From positions 558,001 to 622,000 of the forward strand of contig NC_091273.1 in the NCBI RefSeq assembly GCF_042100115.1: a stretch of DNA of 64,000 nt. The letters run 5' to 3'. The stretch is from Alternaria dauci (lineage: Eukaryota; Ascomycota; Dothideomycetes; Pleosporales; Pleosporaceae). Under the pieces are notes generated by a model, which searched no databases, was not told the DNA's origin, and saw only the letters and a list, made by a program, of their open reading frames with translations. Made by a program: the position numbers and the translations under genes. Positions 33,144-44,967 of the stretch are shown here, one piece after another. Position 1 is the first letter of the stretch, and each line of letters opens with the position of its first letter.

Positions 33144-34432
33144 GGCGTATGTGGTATACGCTGCCGTTAGAGATCTGTCGTGATAGCTCTTCGTATGGGC
33201 AGAGAGTTTTGCAGTATTAAATAGCTGTCAGTACGTTTGCAGTGTTGCGTTGAATAGTGGACTTCGAGCAGACACAAAACTTTGTTTTTATACTCTTCAT
33301 TGACTCACAGACAGTATCAGTCACTTCTGGGGTTTGTATTCAACGCAAGGCGCCAACAGTGGTGTGTCAATCCAGCCTCGAGGTGCGAAGTCATACGGGT
33401 ATGCCATGTCCACAGGCTGCCTACCCGCGGCTGATGCTATGTAACCCTGCATAACGGGAAGCCGTGCATGGTTACTCTGCCCCTCTGGTGCCGTCATCGT
33501 GGTCCTTCCTGTATCATATCGTGTACGACGTAGTATGCTTGACATGTCACTTCCCGTGCTTCACAGCATCCCGGTATGTGTTTGCGGCATGTGCGGATCC
33601 GCTCATCGACGCTGAAAGTAACCAGACATTGCTCCCAATTCTTGGTTTCTTTGTTGTTTGTTACGAGTAACAAGGAGTTGATGCGGGCTCCCGCAATGGA
33701 AAGAGTTCCAGAGTGGCAGAAGCTCTTCTGAAGACCTTGCACTATATGAAAGGCTTATTATCTTGTCCACCGAGATTCGCTTCTCGATTGCTCTCCTTCT
33801 TCATCTGGAAATGGCACCTTCCTGTCTCTTCGGTACCTGGCAGATCTGATGTGCTATGCATCGCATGCTGGTTAGTAGCAGGGGGAATGTGATGCAGGCA
33901 TGTATTCAGCTGGTGAATTGAGAAAATGCAGTGGTTGTGGTAGATGGAGGCTTGAGGTGAGAAGGTGTGAGGCCATTCCTTCCGCGCTAGCCGCTGTGAG
34001 ACGGGTGGGCGTGGCCAATGCTGACACTATCCACGTGTGGTAACCCCGCGTTCGGTTGAAACGCGCGGGAAAAGTCCATACTTGGCGCTTAGAAATGCTA
34101 CGAGGCGAGAGGAAAGCTACGTCACTGAAGAATGAGCATTGGTGCATGTCATATCCTATTCCATTTTACCCATGGATAGCCAGAACCCAAGCCCGGAAGT
34201 CTCACTGTGAGGTGATCGTGTTAGTTTAGGCTTCAATAGATAAAGCTATAGCACCATTAGAATTGAAATCATCACATATCAGACGAGTCAAAATACGAAA
34301 ATCGCTCGAACCGGGGTATTCATTCATCACTCAACGAGCGCCGTGCACTATCTACACTAAACGGACCCACCACGTAGCCCAAGGTGCCACGCAATCGAGG
34401 CCATTACTCCCTCTTCTCATATTATAGTCCGC
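33144..34432. other. Intergenic region
   Basis: About 1.3 kb holding the esterase promoter (left) and transporter 3' flank (right). No supported gene or repeat. Confidence 0.45.
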
Positions 34433-36450
34433 CTATGCAGTGGGAACAGCATCAGTAGCATAACCCTTCTCGATGATTGGGGGTGGCTTGGGCACGTCCC
34501 GTCGAAGAAGTGTGTGGTTGATGAAGTAAGGAACCGACTCCGTAATCTCGTAGTTGATGAACGTCTTGGTCGGCACGCTAAAGACCTGGTCTAGTTCTTC
34601 CAGCGTAAGCTGCTTGGTCTCGCGGACGAAACAGAAGATCATGCCCCAGGCGATTAGGTTGAGACCAGCGTAGAATCCGAAAGCACCAGTCTGTGACATG
34701 ACTGATACCATGCGAGGGAAGGTGAGGGACAAGACACCGGCGAAGGTGTTGTTGATGCAGACGGCCCAGGCCATTCCTTGCTCACGCTGTATGGTAGGGA
34801 AGACCTCAGCAGAGTACTGGAATGCGACTGGCCCTTCTCCGAGGGAGTACGCGATGGTGAAAAGGTAGATGAAGAGTACAACGGGTCCAACGCGAGCAGC
34901 TTGGCTAACGGTATCTGGTTGGAGCAGGGTTAGGCCGGCAGCCAACAAGAAGATGCACATCACGGGGAAGGTCTAGTATGTAGTTAGTACGAAACAAGTG
35001 TAGAAAGGAGTCTTGGAGAACTTGCCCACATGCAAAGGGTCCTGCGACCCTTTGTGTCGATGAGAAACAGGGTAGGAATCGTGAAGACTACTTGGACAGC
35101 TCCGTAACCAAGCGAAGCGTACAAGGCTTGCTCGGCAGAGTAACCGGCTTGGGTGAAGATGGTCGAACTGTAGAAGGAGATAATGTTGATACCGCACATC
35201 TGCTGGGCAATCATGACAGTAGAAGCAGCGTAGTTGGCACGCCTGATTCTGGGCACGCGGAAGCAGTCCCACAGGCGGTCGAAGTAGCCAGCTCCGCGTG
35301 CAACGGCCAGCTCAGTCTCATAAATGACGTATGAGTAGTAGTAGTCGCGAGCGGCGATGATGGGGTGTGCACGTAGTTTAGCCATGGATTGGTAGCCCTT
35401 GGCGACCTTGCCATGCTTCATCAACCAACGAGGAGATTCTGGGCAAAAGTAGATGCCGACCATGAGGATGAAAGACGGGATGAAGGCCGAACCAAGCTGT
35501 AGACGCCATGAGATCCTGCCAGTGTCTTTGACGATGACGTTGGCGCAGAAGCCGAGGAAGATACCTGGGAGTAGATATTAGTTACAGGTCAACAAATTCA
35601 AGAATGGCGATCACTTACCAATGACGACCCATAGCTGCCAGAACATGACCAGGGCACCTCGAATACGGTGAGGAGCCATCTCAGCAGAGTAAATTGGGAC
35701 AGTAGCATTCTTTGCACCAATTCCAATACCCATGATGAAACGTGCAGCAAATAGTCCTTCCCATGACTGCGCGCACGCAGAACCAATGGGAGTAGCAGTA
35801 AGGCAGACAGCGGTGAGGAAAATCTCTCCGCGACGACCAAGGTACTTGTTGAGAGGGTCGACGATGAAAGCACCGATGAGGCCGGCAGTCAAGAAGATGA
35901 TGGAGTTGATGAGACCAACAATCCACTCACTCCTCTCACCCTCGGTAAGATTGAATTCCTGAGGAAAGGACAAGTTGGCTCCGTTGGATCCAGTCTGATC
36001 CCAACCCTGAGTGGCGGCTCCGACGGCACACAAGCCAATCGAGTACCACAGCATGGTGGGTCCGTGCCACTTGTGGTCGCGCTCGTAGATGAGAGCATCG
36101 CGCTCCTCTTGAGTGAGGTCGGTGAGCATCTCGAAGCGTTCCGGGTCCCGCGCAACGAGGGCAGCTTTCCCGAAGAGGGCGGTGTGCTCCTCCATGCCAT
36201 GGGTGACAGCCCATCGCTCAGCAGCGCTGACACATTCGGCCTTGGACTGACGGGTTAGAGGGTTCTCGACGATGTTGTGCGCGACAGATTCGCGACGGGC
36301 GCCGGCGTCGGCAATGTGCTCAGCGGCAGGCTCGTCGTACTTTTCGTGGACCTGCTTCTCGGTGGCTGGATCGTAAACAGCTTCCTTCTCGGCAGGGTAG
36401 GCCACTTCCTTGTCGAGAATGTGGCTCACGCCGTTGTCTTTGCCGTCCAT
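34433..36450 (-). CDS. MFS sugar/polyol porter
   Basis: A 636-residue 12-helix proton-coupled sugar-porter-type transporter of the plasma membrane. Exons (complement) 35619-36450, 35026-35564, 34433-34972. Signatures: loop 2-3 motif NKYLGRRGEIFL, GIGIGAKNATVPIYSAEMAP after helix 4, PESPRWLMKHGK after helix 6, DTKGRR after helix 8, and GEGPVAFQYSAEVFP near helix 10. A hydrophilic N-terminal region of about 130 residues precedes helix 1 and probably faces the cytosol. The second intron has a GC donor (GCAAGT) with a perfect TACTAAC branch site and a TAG acceptor. The substrate is unknown; the sequence looks like the polyol/inositol-type rather than the hexose-type branch, but that is a soft call. 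Confidence 0.92.
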
Positions 36451-39400
36451 GGTGGAGATTGATTTGCGCAGGCTCCAGAGGTGAGTAAAACCAGTCGCTG
36501 AGAAGCGCGGAGAGCAGTGGAGGTGGGAGAGAAATGGCGGGGGAGATGGCAGGCGATCTTATACCTGGGAGAGTTCTCAGTGAAGTGGAGCCCCAACGGT
36601 GCACGACAGCTGTAAGAGGCTGCAACAGGCACCCCGGATTGACCCAGATACTTTTCTACTGGCATGACCGTCGCGACGGTGAAGGACCCCGGGATCCTGG
36701 TCTGTGTCCGCCAACAAGACGCGGTGATGGTTGGAGGGGTACGGTGGCGCTAGGTCTATCGTTCATGAGGATCCCCACTCCATCTCCCCATGGAGTAAGC
36801 CTCCCCAAGATTCATGCGGCTACCTTAACCACGCTTAAGCCCCGGGACTTGGCCTTCACCCCAAAGCTTCGCGCATGCCGACGTCTATGACCTCACCCTC
36901 CGCATTTTCAATCACGTCTGCTTGCCCGTCTGGTGTCTAGTCCAAGCCACCACGTTACATTGCTCGGCTGACTTCCGAGCAGCCGTCATACTCAAGTCCT
37001 TTGTTGCCATGTAGTTGGATTGCAGAGGGCGCGGTCAGCTTACCCATACAGTCCTTCTGGTGTGTTACTTGCGTCAGACGCTGCACGAGGCGGGCTCCCG
37101 GTCACGGTAGCGCCCCGCACTCGTGGTGTACCCGTGATCAGTACAAAGCTTCACGCTGCATGTGCTTGGTGCAATCATGGTGTAGGGATCGTTAAGCTGA
37201 CGCTGCCCAGCTCCGATCGGCGTTAGAGTTGCCTTGCCGGTCAGCCGTCTGCATTGCCGACGCGACCACCGAGGGAGCTAGCCGCCATGATAATGCCGCC
37301 GCAGGTCCTTTACCGCTGGCTCAACCTCATATATAACGGGCCATCCAGGCTTTGCTGGAAATCACGACTTCAACTCAAGCGACGAGGCGGACGGCATGTT
37401 CAGCAATGTCAAATGGATTGCAAACTCGATAGCGTCTCCACCCAGTCAATGAAAGACGTCCGCGGCAAGCCTTGACGAGGCCACCGAACTCGATAGCGTA
37501 CGCGCGGCGACGTCCGGGGCACCTTGACTCTGCTTGTCCCAACAGCCCAAGACCTCGCCAAAGCTTGGAACGAACTCGAGCCCGGCCCAACTGTCAAAAC
37601 TGTGGGCTCACGTCTCATTCGCAGCGACCCGGTTTTGGTGGAGACATCTCCAAAATTTTCTCCAGGTTTATCTCCAGGAACACAGTGGGTGGCGAGTCAT
37701 AGCCCACGGAGAGATGGCTCACGTGTCTGTCTCGCAACATCGTAACTCGCATGCGCAAATCGATGGAAGATGGAATGCGCAGCCGATAAGCATTTTGATC
37801 CCTTGAAGGCAACATATCGGCGAGATATGATTGCGCGCTGTGTGGGTGACGGCAAGCCGCGACACACGGCACACTGCACACTGCCGCGTTTCGAGAACTC
37901 GTTTTGCCCTTTGCTAGCGCATAGCATCGCACATATACTTGGACCGCTATTCTGTTCGTCCACTACCAAACATCCGCGGACTACATAAGTGCAGTATGCA
38001 TATCGTGTCTCGAACACATGAGGCTCGTTTGAAGTGGGCCTCGGGACGATTTCAGCGCCAGCGCTAGACATCGTACGATACCCTACAGCATGGAGCCGTA
38101 CACTACGACAACCTTCGGGATACCCAAATCGGAGCACTAATCACCTGCGCAATACTAATCGCTATCCGCACCCTTGTCGAAGTCTATCCCGACAGCCAAA
38201 CTCTCCGATGAACATCTGACCTGTAGAGTTCGAAGGGACCGCATCCGATATCTAGGTCGTTCCCTCTAGCCACCATGCTACGCTATCGATCTTGGACACG
38301 CCCGAATCGCACCGGATACATTTTTCTTGAACTTCGCCTGGATGCAATATCTTCCATGTGTTCTGGTAGTGGCGGGTGATGCCCAGGCAAGTAATACGTA
38401 TAACGTTCCTGGATCAAAGCTCATGAGCCAATCGTGCTCGACAGAATTAGCAACAGACTGGGGTATGCGCTGAAGTGACGACTACAAATTTCGGTGATAA
38501 TGCAAATTGTGGGAACCAGTGAAGATCCAACGCGAAGATCTTAGGATGAAAGCTGTGGCAGGAACTATGGCGACGAGAAACTATCGATGCGTCCCATGCA
38601 CGCCCGTCAATACCACTCTTACAGGCATGCGCATCATGACAACAATACCTTGTCGCAAGTCATTTTGGGTGGTGAATGAGAGGCTAAGAAACCAAGTTGA
38701 AGTCAATTTTAGTAAGGTATGAAAGTCGTCTTCCTCCACCGCTCGGCAACGGATAGTGTTTGCCTACGTGATCATGGGCAGCATCGATGATCCTTGTAGA
38801 TAGGGGAGGGAAGGCTCATTCAGTCCGTATCGCAACTACGGAGAACCGATGTAAACGTTCACAGGAAAGAGGGAATGCCAAATAGCTCCCTAAACGACTA
38901 AAGGGTGGGATGAAGGCGCCCAAAATGACATCGCTAACAGCACTAGACAAATCTTTGAAAACGGCGAGGAAAATGAGGGCAACGGCAGAAGTTTTCCTGA
39001 GATTGCTATGCGGGAAATGATATGTTAGCAAGTCGCTGTCGATTGCTACGTCTGAGAAAGCACCGTCTCGTGCGTTTAATAACTCCTTCCACCTATCACT
39101 AGCGTGATGCCTACATCATTAGTACCTTCACTTCTTATATTTTTGATGCTTCTTATTCTGGAGTTTCTTTAACGACGTACAGATTATATAAATTTGGGAA
39201 GTTGTGAGTGGCTCGTCAGTCATGGATCATCGCCATACCATGGTTGAATGGATGGTTTTCCATAGAAAAAGGACTCACATATTTTACTCTTGCATTCGGA
39301 CAAGATTGACTCTATTCTTATCGTATTCACAAACGAGGGTCTTCTTCAAGAGTGAAGAGCAGAACGAAAGTCATTTGACCTCGCGCCAGGTCAGATTTCG

Positions 39401-39539
39401 CCTATCTTTTTCTCCGCACCCAGACCGTAGCCTTAGCGTGGAGCCTGGAGTATTCAAACGCTAGTACAACGCGGAAGACCAAGAATTCAACTCTTACTTT
39501 GAATCAACCACAAGCGACAAGGAAAAGGACCAGAAAATA
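36451..39539. other. Longest gene-free region (3.1 kb), divergent promoters
   Basis: Separates the divergent transporter and the 39540 gene. Open frames are all below about 150 codons and no domain is recognised. A short repeated TCTCCA/TCTCCAGG motif occurs at about 37646-37678. By eye I cannot find inverted terminal repeats; a degraded, RIP-affected transposon remnant is possible but unsupported. Confidence 0.45.
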
Positions 39540-41187
39540 ATGGCTGATTCGCCCTACAATCGAAGCCATATGCCTCCCCCAAACTCTCGACCCTTTACTC
39601 CGTTGTCGCAAGGCCGCCACGGCCTTGGTATCAGCTATTTGGATTCGGAAGAATTTCGAGACTCGCCATTCTCTGAAGTGGTAAGCCGTCAACTTGATCA
39701 TCTCATGGGTTCTAGCAACTGACTTATAGTAGTCTGCGCACAACCTCGAGCATAATCATGGTTACAACGGCAACCGAGACAGGATCCCGCCCTCTGTAAA
39801 TTATCGCCCTACTGCACCTCGTCACTCTAGTTTCTCTGCGATGAGTCCTAATATACTCAGACCAAGCGCGCCAGATGTAAGTGTTAGATTCGGCAACTCG
39901 AGAAGATATCTTCTGACGTACGAGCAGGGAGCCCGGCATCCATCATCGGCGTCTAATCCGCACATCAGTGACTTGTCCAGCCCTTTTACCAGTAACCAAA
40001 GGGCTCAAGGGTCATATCGAAATGGCTCCATACCGTTCTCGCAATACCCAACTCCATCAGACCGTCAGGAGTTCAGTCCCGACACACCTTTCGTCATGGC
40101 CCGTCCCTCTCACGTCCAACATTTGGAGGACTCGAGGCAAGCCCACTCGACTAATGTACCCAGTCAGGCCAGCAACGTATTGCCACAAGTTCGCTTTGGC
40201 CATCCACAGGAGACCAATCATTTACCACTACCATTTACAACACTACTGCCGCCTGGTCCACCCCCATCTGGCCCACCATACACATCATCCTCGTTCAACC
40301 AGCCCAGCTTCCCCAACGGCCATGCAGTCGCAGCGTATATGAGCGAAGTCATCTGGCGGCCTTCAATGGGCATGTATGGTGTGCCTACTACCGAGGCGCA
40401 GAAAGGTTACTACGTTCGCAACATCTGTCTCGGTCTTGTCAACCTCTACAACCTATGGGACGATTCCAAGTATCTCTTGACTGCCTCCGCCAAGTTCGCA
40501 GACACAGGTATATGGTCTGATCCGAAAGACATTGAGGTAACCGCCCATATCGTTGTCAACAACGCTATGCGCATACACGAATTTGGTGTCACCGGTGTGG
40601 CATTTCGTCGATCGGCGGAGTTTGAGAGTCTGAATGCGGAAGATATGGACTTTACGTTCCCACAGCGCATGCACTATCTTGCGCGTCTCTTCTATCATTC
40701 CAAGGTCGCAGCCGACAACGTCATGTCGGGAAGGAATATCGCCAAATACGTTGCTTTGCCAATCACCTCCCTTCGCCGTTTGCCCTTCTTCGAGGACGAA
40801 TGGTCAGCTATGTCGCAGGTCAATCGCGTGGTGCAAACAGAGGTTTTACCGTATCCGGATGGGTTGATACATCCTTCTCCGACCGAGCAAGCGCAACTGT
40901 TAGCGCATATAGCCACTCTGCCGTCGCTGGTGAAGGACTACATGGGGACGGGCGGACACATGGCTACGCTTAGTCAGAAGTATCTTTCGCCGAATGAACT
41001 AGCGTATGCGGCGTTGCTATCCTTTCAACAAATGTCTCACAAACGCCCGGTAGATGGAGATCAAGGATCTGGGATGGGACCAGCTGCCAAGCGCTTTCGT
41101 ACTGGCGGACATGCTTCTTTCGACAGTAGCGTACGAGACTCAGAAAATCAAGAGCCTGATAGCGTGATCGACACGGTGGAAGCTTAG
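39540..41187 (+). CDS. Protein of unknown function, disordered Pro/Ser-rich N-terminus, nuclear-type C-terminus
   Basis: Not recognised. Exons 39540-39680, 39733-39876, 39928-41187 (514 residues; 531 if the second, in-frame 51-nt intron is retained). Intron 1 ends in TAGTAG: using the first AG would put a TAG stop straight after the junction, so the second AG is required. Residues 1 to about 200 are rich in Ser, Pro, Asn and Arg (PPGPPPSGPPYTSSS) and probably disordered. The remainder, from AYMSEVIWRPSMGMYGV to about residue 450, is predicted folded and helical (VRNICLGLVNLYNLWDD; HYLARLFYHSKVAADNVM). KRPVDGDQGSGMGPAAKRFR near the C-terminus has the layout of a bipartite nuclear localisation signal. 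It lies in tandem with another low-complexity gene. Confidence 0.75.
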
Positions 41188-41943
41188 TTGGCAACGGCTG
41201 GGCTGGACATTGACTGGTCATCAGAAATGGGGTGTAGCTACAATAGCAAGGACGCTTTTGAGCAGTAGCCCACTCCCTAGGTATCTTGTAGAGGTAAAGT
41301 CGGAAAATAATAGGCAAGGCTGCGATTGCGACTGCGCGACTGACGTGCCGTGGATTAGATCCTTGTAAGTAGATGATTGATACAAGAGACAAAAACAACA
41401 ACTTCCAATAACCTTTTTTGACGACGTTTTCGTTTCGCAAAAAGTGTTGAGTGAATCATGACTCCAAAATTGCATATGACACACTCTGGGTTGAGCTGCG
41501 TACGTACGCCGAAAGCGTTCTTGAACACTGCCGATATTGACGTCGTTGCGGTCGATATTTCTGTCTCTTACATCAAATTAGACAGCTTCACCTCTTCGAA
41601 GGTACAAAAACGATGACGTAACGACCCGAAGTGAAGACGGGACGCGCCTTCATTCAGTCTTGAGTTCTGGTCGCTAGTACGGCAGGCACCACTCACTTCT
41701 ATCGTCGCCACGTCTATTCCTTCGTTTCTTTCTCTCTTCTTTCCTTGTCTATATCAAATCAACACAACATCGCTAGGTCTCTGGTGATCATTGCAACAGC
41801 AACGTTGCCACACGTCATTAGCAAGGTCGCCCTTACCCTTGATGACCGTTTCGGTACAGTTAGATCACTCTCACATTCTGCGCCCAGTAACGTCGCAAGA
41901 GCATATCAACGACCCAAAACAGCGCCCACTACCAAGCGCAGTG
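41188..41943 (+). promoter_or_regulatory. Intergenic region with pyrimidine-rich tract upstream of the 41944 gene
   Basis: 756 bp. A CT-rich stretch at about 41716-41752 (TTCGTTTCTTTCTCTCTTCT and following) lies close upstream of the likely start, a feature of many filamentous-fungal promoters near transcription starts. An in-frame ATG at 41842 could extend the next protein by 34 residues. Confidence 0.4.
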
Positions 41944-43314
41944 ATGGCATCGCAACCGCATCACTTTGTCGTACCTACCCCAAACATGATCCCGCCCAAG
42001 GTTGCAGGCACGATCACACCCAATGCACCGAGTGGCCAGATGTGCTCGCCCACTGTCGTGCCTTACAACCAGTTCCGGTTCCCACACGCTCCACCCCACT
42101 GGCCCAACTATCCACATTTCACATTTCCAAATTCATATCCGAACTTCAATACTCAGCAAGCGCGATACCGGCATCAACCTCCATTCGTTATGGATCACGG
42201 TGAGGGCGATGAGCACGTCTATAGGAAAGGCGGACAAAAGATGGGTATGTTAGCCGCGGGAAATACCGAATACGAGTAAAACATTGGCTAATTGTTTACA
42301 GTAAGTCTCTCCCACTGTGCTTCAGTGACATCGAGGGGGAACGAGTAACAGCGCCCTACATGTTAGAATTCTCCTGCCTTGGTAGCAGGCGGAGTTTCGA
42401 CCCATCCCTCTCTATGTCTTGTTCTGTAGAACCGCTAATGCTAACACCCTGATAGAATTTCAAGCAGTCTGATGACCCAGCGCATGGCCACGATCATAAG
42501 AATCCCGTCGAACAGCGCCAGCCTTCGACCCCGGCGCAAGGCTACAAACCTACGGATCACTTCGACCAGCGCCATGACTCTCTCACCAAGTCTGACACTG
42601 TAAAAGCATCGCCTCATGGCTCAGTTCCTTCGGGTTGGATAGGTAGTCGCATTCCCTCGAACAAAGTTCCAAGGAAGGCACCGCTTGCAGCTCGCTCTTC
42701 AGAACAGCTGTCCCCCACCGCAGCCCGCAAAATTCCAAAAGAGAGACTAGAGAGGACAGTCAGTGGGCCGTTAGCGACTCCGGAGCATATAACACGAGCC
42801 CGGGTACGCCAAAAGCAGTCCTTCGAAACTTCGACTGGAGTCTCTAGGCGTGGACTTTTGCAGCTGAACGAAGAGAATCAGCCTACTGCGCAGCCTCCCA
42901 TAGGCTTCTTCGCGCCTCCACAGGTACAACTTCCGCCGCCGCCGCCACCAAGACCTGCAAGATTGCGTCCGCGCCACACTTACCAAGTACCCTCGGAGTT
43001 GGTAGGCACGAAGACCGCACTAGGTAAGTACATTCTGCCGTAGATCAGCGCATCTTCGCTAACAAATTCGCCATTTAGGTCCGGACAACTGGGATGAATA
43101 CGTCTATCTCATGGAACGGCTCTCTTACAACGAAATCAGCGCCCATGAGTTCGACAGGCGCGCAAAGCCCATCTTCCAGGTGTTCGACGAGAAGACGCGA
43201 AAGAAGATGAATAATCTTCTAGTAATTAAGATGATACTGCCGCGCATTGCGGAAATTGAGGACGAGGGGAGAGGAGAAACAACTAAGAGTGCGGACAATG
43301 TCGACGCTGATTGA
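41944..43314 (+). CDS. Protein of unknown function, Pro-rich, gene carries a probable stwintron
   Basis: Not recognised. Best model: exons 41944-42243, 42456-43023, 43079-43314, 367 residues. ATG 41944 (G at -3, G at +4) has a better context than the in-frame ATG 41842 (T at -3). The N-terminal part is Pro/His/Asn/Tyr-rich (PHAPPHWPNYPHFTFPNSYP), the middle is basic and Ser/Thr/Pro-rich with a PPPPPPRPARLRPRH run, and the last 75 residues look folded and charged (MERLSYNEISAHEFDRR; KTRKKMNNLLVIKMILPRI). Exons 1 and 2 are both phase 0 only if the interval 42244-42455 is removed as one intron nested in another. The last intron (43024-43078) is ordinary. A nuclear or RNA-related scaffold role would be guesswork. 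Confidence 0.7.
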
Positions 43315-43662
43315 GGTTCCGGAAGTGCCATCGGCCCCGCACTTCTGAGTAGCTTCATAGGGTATTGGGTAGCGATAGTAATTCGTACAGCGTAGTTCTA
43401 GACATATTCAGGGCTATTTTGAAGTGAAAACCATGTTTCACATCCAAGGCTGACTATCACGACAATCATTGCTGATGAGCTTCATGATCGCATCAGTGGA
43501 CAGAAGGAGCCATCTTCTTTGCAGCAAAAGGACTACTGGGTGCGCGGAGTAAGGGATGTTCTAAGAAAGACCTAAATGTAGTAGATCCCTCACGATCACT
43601 GGCAATACAAGCATTTACAGCTCTCCATAACAGCATGTTGGCGCTCTGAATCGAAACCCAGT
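43315..43662. other. Convergent intergenic region
   Basis: 348 bp between two 3' ends; no gene seen. Confidence 0.5.
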
Positions 43663-44967
43663 TCAGCTCCTCCCTGCAACACCCAGATCAAACTCAAACG
43701 GCTCACCCTTCCACGCTGCTTCCACGCCACCCTGCATGCGTTCACGCGAGGGCACACGGCTAATAGGATCATGTTGCACAACAACCTCCTTTGTGCACCA
43801 AATCTCGCCCCTGCCCGAACTCGTCTCTTGAGTGCTAGTCCGCCACTGCATCTCATCCTCCGAAGCCTCAGTACTCAAATCCTTCATCTTGAAGCTCGAC
43901 TCGACATCTCCCTCAACAGTAGCAAGACGACTCTGACTTTGACTGTGGGCATGCCTTTTATCCAGTACGTCGGATTCGTAGGTACGTCCGTAGCCGCGGG
44001 TAAGCGTGTGCTGTCTGATGCGCACGCTGACCACGCCGCAGTACTGAAGCACGCGTTGGAACGGCGAGCGGAGACAGGGTATACAAATCACGATGAAACC
44101 GACGAGCTCCTCGATGACGGACCACATGCCGATTGTGATGCTTTCGTTCATGGGATCTCCAGTCTTACCAAAGTCCATGGCAGCGACGATCTTGAGGATA
44201 GATGCTATGCCGGCGAAGAAACCGAGACCCATTAGTGCGCCGACGATTACGCGTTCGCGGATGGGACGCTGGATGCGGCGGAGGAAAGATATGGGGAGGA
44301 GGGCGAGCATGAAGTCGGTGAGGATGTGTATGACGGACACTGTGATTGAGCTTATCCTGACTGCTTCCCTGCTCCAGCAGTGTCCTGGTACTGTGCCAAG
44401 TAAGTCCCATGCTTTTCGGACTGGGACGCACTGGAGTAGGGTTGCTAGTGTGTTGTACACTCCGAGTATGATTTGGAGAACGATCATGCCCCAGAGGAAG
44501 CGGCGAAGGGGTTTCGAGGGTGAGATGCGGAGAAGCATCAGGGCGAAAGACACTTTGACGAATACCATAGACCACGCCCAGATGGGCTGTGCAATAGACG
44601 CTTTGTGGAATGCTTCTTGCGAGTCGGATAGGAAGAACGCGTCCGGTGGGTGCGAGAAAGTGTAAGGTATGGCCGCGAGCAGGAGACTTGCATTGGTCAC
44701 TATCAGGACCTGATTCGAATGTGTTAGTCTTCGACATCGTCAGTACAGTAAGGTGTGGTCGCTACTCACGTATGCTAGAGCACAGGCATAGTCGTCCAAC
44801 TGCATCCGATACACAGGCCGGCATCGCAACCACATGCGTGCTGCAAAGACAACGACAGCAATGCCATGTAGAGTTAGCGTCGCTCCAGCAAATGTCCTCG
44901 CACTCTTCTGAGCTGCCCCGGAAGGGAACGCAGGAATCAAGTGAGGATCTGGTGGCGGTGGTGCCAT
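43663..44967 (-). CDS. Rhodopsin-like seven-helix integral membrane protein (Pth11-like type, no CFEM)
   Basis: A 414-residue membrane protein; exons (complement) 44770-44967 and 43663-44709, 60-nt phase-0 intron. Hydrophobic helices include GATLTLHGIAVVVFAARMWL, a second containing VLIVTNASLLLAAIPYTF, PIWAWSMVFVKVSFALMLLR, FLWGMIVLQIILGVYNTLATL, ISSITVSVIHILTDFMLALL and VIVGALMGLGFFAGIASIL, plus a last around VIEELVGFIVICIPCL. Family marks are the DDYACALAY motif after helix 1, a conserved Cys (LLQCVPVRKAWD and GHCW) in the extracellular loop, and LPISFLRRIQRP. The 120-residue cytosolic tail is Ser/Glu-rich. Members of this large ascomycete family (Pth11-related) are thought to act as receptors at the plasma membrane; no ligand is known here. 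Confidence 0.9.

Noticed and set aside
36534..38137. Frames of 118 and 146 codons in the 3.1-kb gene-free region
   Set aside because: No homology pattern recognised and no support from splicing; a transposon relic was considered, but no terminal repeats or transposase/RT motifs are visible.
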